The notes beneath the pieces are model-generated. The model did not search any database and had not been told where the DNA came from. It was given only the letters and a program-made list of their open reading frames with translations. A program made the position numbers and the translations under genes. From the NCBI GenBank assembly GCA_958296235.1, contig OY282457.1:3095338-3159337 (forward strand): a stretch of DNA of 64,000 bases, read 5' to 3'. This DNA is from an uncultured Candidatus Binatia bacterium. GTDB taxonomy: Bacteria > Desulfobacterota > Binatia > Bin18. This document shows, piece by piece, positions 59,301 through 64,000 of this stretch (positions are counted from its first letter, which is position 1; each line of letters starts with the position of its first letter).

Positions 59301-59649
59301 CTCGCCACTAACCACTGTCCACTACAGCCAGGTCGCTGTTCATGGCGTGGACGTGTTCCATCCGAACACCGGTGAAATCCGCAGTGACAGCGCCGACGGC
59401 ATCGCCTGCTGGTTTATCGACACGGACTACAACGAAGAGAGCTTCTTCGTGCGCCACGCCTATTTCCTCGGAGCCAACGATCCCTACAAAGCCCTCAAGA
59501 CCACCCTCAAAGCCGAGATTAACGCAGACGCCTGGGCAACCCTCAACAGCGACACCTCCCGCCCGTTCGACAAACCGCAGTCTGGACGGATTGCGGTCAA
59601 GGTCATCAACCACCTGGGGGATGAGGTGATGAAGGTGTTTCGGGTGTGA
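56329..59649 (+). CDS. type III-like DNA methyltransferase (Mod), with repeat insertions
   Basis: 1106 residues, longer than relatives because of insertions. Beta-class order: motif IV [20 protein letters not shown] first, then motif I [20 protein letters not shown]. The target-recognition region lies between them and is AT-richer. C-terminal part: [11 protein letters not shown] ... [40 protein letters not shown]. Four segments made of GTGGAGAGTGG-type palindromes interrupt it in frame (56610-56669, 57872-57943, 58545-58620 and 58890-59325), the last enclosing a complete four-helix-bundle gene. Whether the enzyme still works is open; the open frame through all four suggests selection or recent insertion. 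Together with 51550-54588 it makes the restriction-modification pair. Confidence 0.85.
   Translation: [1106 protein letters not shown]
56610..56669 (+). repeat. in-frame palindromic insertion 1 in Mod gene
   Basis: AGTGGCGAGTGGAGAGTGGA-type left arm and CTGTCCACTCAACT right arm. Encodes [20 protein letters not shown] between VLIDELM and LDLFADFNG. Confidence 0.75.
57872..57943 (+). repeat. in-frame palindromic insertion 2 in Mod gene
   Basis: AGAGTGGAGAGTGGACAGTG on the left and CTATCCACTCATCACTCTTC on the right. It falls immediately after the motif I region ([12 protein letters not shown]) and before [14 protein letters not shown]. Confidence 0.75.
58545..58620 (+). repeat. in-frame palindromic insertion 3 in Mod gene
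   Basis: Left arm TAGTGGAGAGTGGCAAGTGA, right arm CTGTCCACTCGCCACTCGCC. Encodes a loop between ELICAEGRI and [13 protein letters not shown]. Confidence 0.75.
58890..59325 (+). mobile_element. IVS-like element carrying a four-helix-bundle gene, inserted in Mod
   Basis: About 435 bp between inverted arms: GTGGCGAGTG / CACTCGCCAC (58891-58900 and 59299-59308) and GTGGTTAGTGG / CCACTAACCAC (58905-58915 and 59306-59316). It separates FGEPDITV from [15 protein letters not shown], which are adjacent in normal relatives of this enzyme. It contains the ORF 58943-59311. The arms are the same sequence family as the three small insertions and as the tandem array at 61055-61117, suggesting that the small ones are ORF-less derivatives. 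Confidence 0.75.
58943..59311 (+). CDS. four-helix-bundle protein (23S rRNA intervening-sequence protein family)
   Basis: 122 residues from the ATG at 58943, in a different frame from the methyltransferase that surrounds it. The family signature is clear: SYRELIVWQKSMDLTVRIYA, YGITSQMRRAAYSIPANIAE, GQARRTTGEFLQSLGVARGS, LAELETFLTLSERLEL. IVP proteins form pentameric helical bundles and are known from insertions in 23S rRNA genes, but many lie elsewhere. A mobile role has been suggested but not shown. Here it sits inside a methyltransferase reading frame, flanked by inverted repeats. No ribosome binding site was recognised. Confidence 0.85.
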   Translation: MTSLRSYRELIVWQKSMDLTVRIYALTRSFPAEERYGITSQMRRAAYSIPANIAEGQARRTTGEFLQSLGVARGSLAELETFLTLSERLELMRSETCGSLSNDCAEISKTLNALMASLSTRH

Positions 59650-59804
59650 GAACAGCATTTATTTTCTCATATGCTCAATTATATCTGTTTTAATGTATAA
59701 ATGGGTATAAACAGGTATAGCAAAAAAAGTTGGGCGGTAGCCTACTTCAATCCAAGTAGACCGTGAAACGCTCCAGCACGTTTTACGCTGCTGTGTAGCT
59801 CCCC

Positions 59805-59879
59805 GTCATTCCGGCGAAAGCCGGAATCCAGGCCCGCCGTCCCCCCGCCCGCTGGATGCCGGATCAGGTTCGGCATGAC
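59805..59879. repeat. dispersed repeat truncating a toxin gene
   Basis: GTCATTCCGGCGAAAGCCGG...GGATCAGGTTCGGCATGAC, an imperfect inverted repeat of the type also found at ~22480-22555. It lies just beyond codon 15 of the toxin remnant (59887-59943). The rest of the 290-bp gap (59650-59804) is AT-rich with no gene. Confidence 0.7.
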
Positions 59880-59886
59880 AAGAGCG

Positions 59887-59943
59887 TCACGACAGGGTTA
59901 CAACTCCGAAATCGGCCATGTAAATCTCGCCCGGCTGGATCAT
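59887..59943 (-). pseudogene. truncated MazF/PemK-like toxin
   Basis: Minus-strand ATG at 59943 overlaps the stop of the antitoxin-like gene (ATGA). The 18 codons read MIQPGEIYMADFGVVTLS; the first 14 match the start of MazF/PemK toxins (xRGEIYWADxG), after which the dispersed repeat brings a stop. The rest of the toxin is not found downstream. Confidence 0.6.
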
Positions 59944-60158
59944 GACGCCTCATTCATACGGCCAGCGGCGTTACGTAAGGCCACTGCGTGGATCTCCTGC
60001 TGACGCTCCTCTTCCTCCAGAAGCTCCTGGATAGCGGTATAATCCGTCTCCCGGATAAGGACATAGGCGGTGTTGGTCCGAGGATCAATGATACGTGGCA
60101 GGCTGGTTTCCTGTATGTCCAGCGCCCGCTGTTGCTGCGGGGTCAGTTGAATACTCAT
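59940..60158 (-). CDS. orphan type II antitoxin-like protein
   Basis: 72 residues: MSIQLTPQQQRALD opening, PRIIDPRTNTAYVLIRETDY in the middle (a short beta hairpin and helix as in Phd/AbrB-like antitoxins) and an acidic helical end (IQELLEEEERQQEIHA). Immediately followed by the truncated MazF-like toxin, with the overlap typical for antitoxin-toxin pairs. It probably survives as an antitoxin without a partner. Confidence 0.65.
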   Translation of the reverse strand: MSIQLTPQQQRALDIQETSLPRIIDPRTNTAYVLIRETDYTAIQELLEEEERQQEIHAVALRNAAGRMNEAS

Positions 60159-60209
60159 GTTGTTCTCCTTAACAGAACATTCTACTTTTCCAGCAGGAAG
60201 AAGGACACT

Positions 60210-61034
60210 CTAGCGATTATCCCCAAACGCGGCGTCGCGTTCCTTGGCCCGCTTCGACCCGGAGAAGGTGTCTTCGCCTTTTTCCAGCCGATACATGCGG
60301 GTGAGGGCATACGACTGAAACGCGCCGGTGACGCCGGTCCGAAAGCCGGCTTCGTCCTGCATCTGGTTCATTGAGAATTTGGCAATCCGTAGCGCATAGG
60401 CGTCTTGCAGGGCAATGCGCCGGGCCAGCTCCAGGGTCTTCGCTTCGAGCTGGTCACGCGGCACCACCTCGTTGACCAGCCCCAGCCGTTCGGCCTCTGC
60501 GGCGGTGATCCAGTCGCCGGTAAAGAGGTATTGCTTGGCCTTGCGAAAGCCGATGTCCCAGGCCAGGCTGGCATACTGGACATGAGCGCCGGCCCAGCGC
60601 ACAGTGCGATCACAAAACTTGGCGTCGTCCGCAGCAATAATGAGATCGCAGGCCGAGGCCAACATCAGCCCACCCATAATGCAGTAGCCCTGGACCTGGG
60701 CAATGGTCGGCTTGGGGCAATCCCGCCAGCGCAGGGTGCAGTCGAGATACAGGTCTCGGCCACGCTTATATTCGCCTGGCATGCCCTTCGGATAGGGGCG
60801 TTTTTTCCAGTCTGCCCGTTCTTGGGGGGTGCCGATGTCATGACCGGCGGAAAAATGCTTGCCGGCCCCGGCCACGATAATGACTTTGACCGACTCGTCT
60901 TCCGCGGCGGCGGCCAGGGCGTGGTCAAACTCTTCCAGCATCAGGCGGCTCTGGGCATTGAGCGCCTCGGGGCGATTGACGGTGATGGTCAGGACCGCCT
61001 CGTCCTGTTTCCGGGTCAGGGTTTCATAGCGCAT
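60210..61034 (-). CDS. enoyl-CoA hydratase/isomerase family protein
   Basis: 274 residues. Crotonase fold motifs: AVLTITVNRPEALNAQSRLM, oxyanion loop VAGAGKHFSAGHDIGTP and QGYCIMGGLMLASACDLIIA; the usual catalytic Glu pair is only partly conserved (CDRTVRWAG stretch), so the substrate may be unusual. A strong RBS (AAGGAGGG) precedes the start. Long C-terminal helix (AYALRIAKFSMNQMQDEAGF) is trimerisation-like. Monocistronic, preceded by the GTGGATAGTGG repeat array. Confidence 0.88.
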   Translation of the reverse strand: MRYETLTRKQDEAVLTITVNRPEALNAQSRLMLEEFDHALAAAAEDESVKVIIVAGAGKHFSAGHDIGTPQERADWKKRPYPKGMPGEYKRGRDLYLDCTLRWRDCPKPTIAQVQGYCIMGGLMLASACDLIIAADDAKFCDRTVRWAGAHVQYASLAWDIGFRKAKQYLFTGDWITAAEAERLGLVNEVVPRDQLEAKTLELARRIALQDAYALRIAKFSMNQMQDEAGFRTGVTGAFQSYALTRMYRLEKGEDTFSGSKRAKERDAAFGDNR

Positions 61035-61054
61035 GGGTCCCTCCTTGGTGGGAT

Positions 61055-61117
61055 CAGTGAAAAGTGGATAGTGGACAGTGAAAAGTGGATAGTGGATAGT
61101 GAAAAGTGGTGAGTGGG
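61055..61117. repeat. GTGGATAGTGG-type tandem array
   Basis: Five or six degenerate units (AGTGAAAAGTGGATAGTGGA) between the enoyl-CoA hydratase and the SIS-domain gene. Same family as the insertions in the methyltransferase gene, here without the opposing arm. Confidence 0.75.
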
Positions 61118-61133
61118 GAAACTCCCTCCCTGG

Positions 61134-61781
61134 TTATGTTCTGAGGGCCAGTTCTTCTTGTGCTTCTTTGCGGGCGCGTCTCCCCAAATAGCCCCCGTGG
61201 TGGAACTTGGCGTAATCGGCTTTGGTAAAGCGTTTACGGGTCATGAGGACCAGGGTCAGGGCATCGCCCAGGGCCAGGATGGCTGTGGTGCTGGCCGAGG
61301 GCGTCAGGCCGATCGGACAGGGTTCTTTAATAGCGCCAACACTGAGGACGAGGTCGCTTTTCCGGGCAATGGGCGAGCGCGGATGACCGGTCACGGCGAT
61401 GAGCGGTATGTCGTACAACTGTTTGGCCCGGTCAATGGTTTCCAAGACCTCGCGCGTTCTGCCGCTGTTGGAAAACGTCACAATAACGTCGTTTTCGCTG
61501 ACGAGTCCGAGGTCGCCGTGAGCGGCCTCGCCGGGGTGCAGAAAACAGGCCGGTGTGCCGGTTGAGGAAAGCGTGGTCGCAATTTTCATGGCAATAATCC
61601 CGACTTTTCCCATGCCGGTGAGAATCACTTTGCCGCGGCAGCGCTCCAGCATATCCACGGTACGCAGAAAATCGTGGTTGAGACGAATAGAACGGATCGC
61701 CTCGGCTTCGGCCTCAAGAACGGCTCGGGCGTGCGTCAGCTCATCCGGTTGTCTGGTGTGGGCGGTGCGGTCTTTGGGCAT
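61134..61781 (-). CDS. SIS-domain sugar-phosphate isomerase (KdsD/GutQ-like) without CBS domains
   Basis: 215 residues. SIS domain motifs: GKVILTGMGKVGIIAMKIAT, STGTPACFLHPGEAAHGDLG, VSENDVIVTFSNSGRTREVL, IPLIAVTGHPRSPIARKSDL, and the KdsD-type ending TKADYAKFHHGGYLGRR. It would interconvert ribulose-5-phosphate and arabinose-5-phosphate for KDO. The two CBS domains normally present after the SIS domain (total ~320 residues) are missing, as in some short isomerases. Confidence 0.88.
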   Translation of the reverse strand: MPKDRTAHTRQPDELTHARAVLEAEAEAIRSIRLNHDFLRTVDMLERCRGKVILTGMGKVGIIAMKIATTLSSTGTPACFLHPGEAAHGDLGLVSENDVIVTFSNSGRTREVLETIDRAKQLYDIPLIAVTGHPRSPIARKSDLVLSVGAIKEPCPIGLTPSASTTAILALGDALTLVLMTRKRFTKADYAKFHHGGYLGRRARKEAQEELALRT

Positions 61782-61890
61782 GGATAGTCCTTTACGGCTC
61801 GGTCGGGCTGTCCGCCTTTAGCAGTTTATGAGCGCCCTGATATTCTCCGAGGAAGCCAATCTGCCGCAAAGGCGCGTCTCCCGACCCCGC

Positions 61891-64000
61891 TCAGCGTTGC
61901 CAGCGCGCGCGCCGGCCCCGAGACAGGGCTTTGCTGGCGCTCCGCGCGGCAGCCTTTTTCGGGCGGCTCCGGCCGGCCGGTTTCCTGGCTGTCGAGGCCG
62001 GAGTATCCGTTGCCGCGCGTGAGGCGACTGCTTCGCCGGGCAGACCCAGGGCGCGCCGTTCCAAATCCTGCACGCGGTCCCGGAGCTCTGCCGCCTGTTC
62101 AAAATCCAGGGCCGCGGCCGCGGCCTTCATTTCCTTACGGGCCTGTTCGATCAGCTTGGGCAGGTCTTGGGCGGCAATATATTCTTTGCTGTCCTCGGAA
62201 ACGATGGGGACTGTCACATGGTCGGCCTCATAGACCTTCACCAGGGGCGAAGACAGGGCTTTGCGGATACTCTCGGGGGTGATGCCGTGCTGCTTATTAT
62301 ACTTGGACTGGATGCGCCGCCGCCGCAGGGTTTCATCAATGGCCCGCTGCATCGAATTGGTAATTTTGTCGGCGTAGAGGAGGACGGTCCCATTCACATT
62401 CCGGGCAGCGCGGCCAATGGTTTGAATCAGGGAACGCTCAGAGCGCAGATAGCCCTCTTTGTCCGCATCGAGAATGGCCACCAGAGAGACCTCAGGAATA
62501 TCGAGCCCCTCACGCAGGAGGTTGATGCCAATCAGGACATCGAAGCTGCCCTGGCGGAGCGCGCGAATAATTTCGACGCGCTCAAGCGTGTCGATGTCCG
62601 AGTGGAGATAGCGCACCCGGACGCCTATGTCCTGATAGTAATCGGTCAGGTCTTCAGCCAACCGTTTGGTCAGGGTGGTGGCCAGCACCCGCTCGCCTTT
62701 TTCAGCCCGCAGCCGGATTTCTTCCAGCAGGTCGTCCACCTGTTCTCCGGCCGGTCGGACTGCAATTTCGGGGTCCAGCAGGCCGGTGGGACGAATGAGC
62801 TGTTCCACAATGCGGCCTTTGCCCTGTTCGCGCTCATAGTCACCCGGCGTCGCCGAGACATAGACCGTCTGGCCGGCGCGCCGCTCGAATTCATGAAAGC
62901 TGAGGGGGCGGTTATCCAGGGCGGAGGGCAGCCGAAAGCCATACTCCACCAGGGTGGTCTTGCGCGAGCGGTCGCCGCGATACATGCCCCCAATCTGGGG
63001 GACGGTGACATGGCTTTCATCAATGAAGACGAGGTAGTCGTCAGGAAAATAATTGAGCAGCGTATGGGGCGGTTCGCCCGGCTGGCGGCCATCCAGATGG
63101 CGCGAGTAATTCTCGATGCCCGGACAAAAGCCCATTTCGCGTAAGAGCGCCAGATCGTACAGGGTGCGCTGCTCCAGGCGTTGGCTTTCGAGGAGTTTGT
63201 CTTCCTGTTGCAGCGCTGTGAGCCGCTCTGCCAGCTCCTCTTGGATGGCCTGCGTGGCGTACTTCAGCCGGCTGGAGGTGGTGACATAGTGGCTGGCCGG
63301 GTAAATGGCAATTTTATCCAGCCGCCGTAGCGCCTTGCCCCTGAGCGGATCGATCTCGGTAATCGCATCAACCGTATCACCGAAGAACTCGACCCGTACC
63401 GCCCGACTCTCCTCATAGGCGGGAAAGACCTCGACCACATCGCCCCGGACCCGAAACGTGCCGCGATGAAAATCAAAATCGTTGCGCTGGTACTGAATAT
63501 CGACCAGTTTACGGAGCAGCGCGTCCCGGTCCACTTCGCTGCCCTCTTCAATAAAGAGAATGAGATCAAAATACGATTCGGGCGACCCGAGCCCATAGAT
63601 GCACGAAACACTGGCGACGATAATCGTATCGCGCCGCTCCAACAGCGCCTTGGTTGCGGAGTGACGCATCTTATCGATTTCTTCGTTAATCGAGGCGTCT
63701 TTCTCCACATAGGTGTCGCTCTGGGGGACGTAGGCTTCGGGCTGGTAGTAATCGTAATAGCTGACGAAGTAGCGGACCGCATTGTCAGGGAAGAGTTCTT
63801 TGAATTCATTATAGAGCTGGGCCGCCAGGGTTTTATTGGGTGCCATGACCAGCGCCGGCCGGTTCAGCCGCGCAATAACATGGGCCATGGAAAAGGTTTT
63901 GCCCGAGCCGGTCACGCCCAGCAGAACCTGATGTGACAGCCCGTCCTGCAAGCCTTGGGTCAGCTGCTCGATCGCCTGGGGCTGGTCGCCCTGAGGCTGA
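61891..64000 (-). CDS. uvrB: excinuclease ABC subunit UvrB (5' end beyond window)
   Basis: Runs off the right edge: codons up to position 63999 read [17 protein letters not shown], the normal UvrB N-terminus, so only ~10 residues are missing. Motifs: Walker [20 protein letters not shown], beta-hairpin [66 protein letters not shown] and the C-terminal UVR domain ([20 protein letters not shown]). An Arg/Ala/Lys-rich tail of ~55 residues follows. It verifies damage and loads UvrC in nucleotide excision repair. Confidence 0.97.
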   Translation of the reverse strand, partial: QPQGDQPQAIEQLTQGLQDGLSHQVLLGVTGSGKTFSMAHVIARLNRPALVMAPNKTLAAQLYNEFKELFPDNAVRYFVSYYDYYQPEAYVPQSDTYVEKDASINEEIDKMRHSATKALLERRDTIIVASVSCIYGLGSPESYFDLILFIEEGSEVDRDALLRKLVDIQYQRNDFDFHRGTFRVRGDVVEVFPAYEESRAVRVEFFGDTVDAITEIDPLRGKALRRLDKIAIYPASHYVTTSSRLKYATQAIQEELAERLTALQQEDKLLESQRLEQRTLYDLALLREMGFCPGIENYSRHLDGRQPGEPPHTLLNYFPDDYLVFIDESHVTVPQIGGMYRGDRSRKTTLVEYGFRLPSALDNRPLSFHEFERRAGQTVYVSATPGDYEREQGKGRIVEQLIRPTGLLDPEIAVRPAGEQVDDLLEEIRLRAEKGERVLATTLTKRLAEDLTDYYQDIGVRVRYLHSDIDTLERVEIIRALRQGSFDVLIGINLLREGLDIPEVSLVAILDADKEGYLRSERSLIQTIGRAARNVNGTVLLYADKITNSMQRAIDETLRRRRIQSKYNKQHGITPESIRKALSSPLVKVYEADHVTVPIVSEDSKEYIAAQDLPKLIEQARKEMKAAAAALDFEQAAELRDRVQDLERRALGLPGEAVASRAATDTPASTARKPAGRSRPKKAAARSASKALSRGRRARWQR

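Noticed and set aside
1..64000. tRNA, rRNA, riboswitch or DGR reverse transcriptase genes
   Set aside because: None could be recognised by eye on either strand; a covariance-model scan would be needed to exclude small RNAs.

Overview
The window is GC-rich (roughly 58-60% by eye), densely coded bacterial DNA with no rRNA or tRNA gene that I can see. An RpoH-type sigma factor, lipoprotein and Sec signal peptides, OmpA/ExbB-type envelope proteins, a KdsD-like sugar-phosphate isomerase and a sigma-54 regulator point to a Gram-negative, probably an uncultivated proteobacterium/Desulfobacterota/Tectomicrobia-like lineage. The lineage is an inference from gene content only. The intergenic DNA is unusually rich in dispersed palindromic repeats, several of which have also entered coding sequences in frame.

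0-3.4 kb: sigma-32-like factor, a CinA-N/MoaB-type protein and small envelope proteins. 3.4-19.4 kb is the accessory centrepiece. Two secreted formylglycine-generating-enzyme-like (FGE/C-type-lectin fold) proteins sit at its two edges on opposite strands. Their last ~110 bp are identical on both sides of a 72-bp core with 22 mismatches, 20 of them at codon positions 1-2. This is the signature of variable regions written by a diversity-generating retroelement (DGR); no reverse transcriptase or template repeat was seen in the window. Between them lie three FHA-type modules or more (small FHA protein, FHA protein, two membrane proteins with periplasmic trypsin-like domain and cytoplasmic FHA), a MotA/TolQ/ExbB-like channel protein, a single-TM partner with a DUF2135-like C-terminus, a PP2C phosphatase and a transmembrane Ser/Thr kinase translationally coupled to one of the DGR targets. 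A five-TM OmpA-like protein and a coiled-coil protein face them on the other strand. The block is bracketed by inverted ~100-bp repeats. I read it as a phosphorylation-controlled, possibly ion-driven envelope sensing or conflict system whose ligand-binding proteins are diversified in trans.

19.3-50 kb is mostly ordinary metabolism and housekeeping: isochorismatase-like hydrolase plus zinc alcohol dehydrogenase, MutS2 with a DUF309 protein, a Ski2/Hel308-like helicase with an unknown partner, histone-deacetylase-like amidohydrolase, DUF1932 dehydrogenase, diiron ferritin-like oxygenase, CinA-C amidase, DUF3445 demethylase-like protein, MATE and MFS exporters, L-2-hydroxyglutarate oxidase, FolK, PEP carboxykinase, cobalamin adenosyltransferase, MBL hydrolase and a double-hotdog MaoC hydratase. 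Two-component proteins (PAS-PAS-HisKA-REC; a PAS histidine kinase with its NtrC-like regulator) lie at 40.8-42.3 and 48.5-51.5 kb.

51.5-59.7 kb is a type III-like restriction-modification locus (helicase/nuclease and methyltransferase). A NYN-gene remnant, a HigBA-like toxin-antitoxin pair and a DUF3467 protein lie between its two subunits. The methyltransferase gene carries three small in-frame palindromic insertions and one larger insertion that encloses a complete four-helix-bundle (23S rRNA intervening-sequence-protein family) ORF in another frame. 59.9-64 kb: an orphan antitoxin with its toxin cut off by a repeat element, an enoyl-CoA hydratase, a SIS-domain isomerase, and uvrB running off the right edge.
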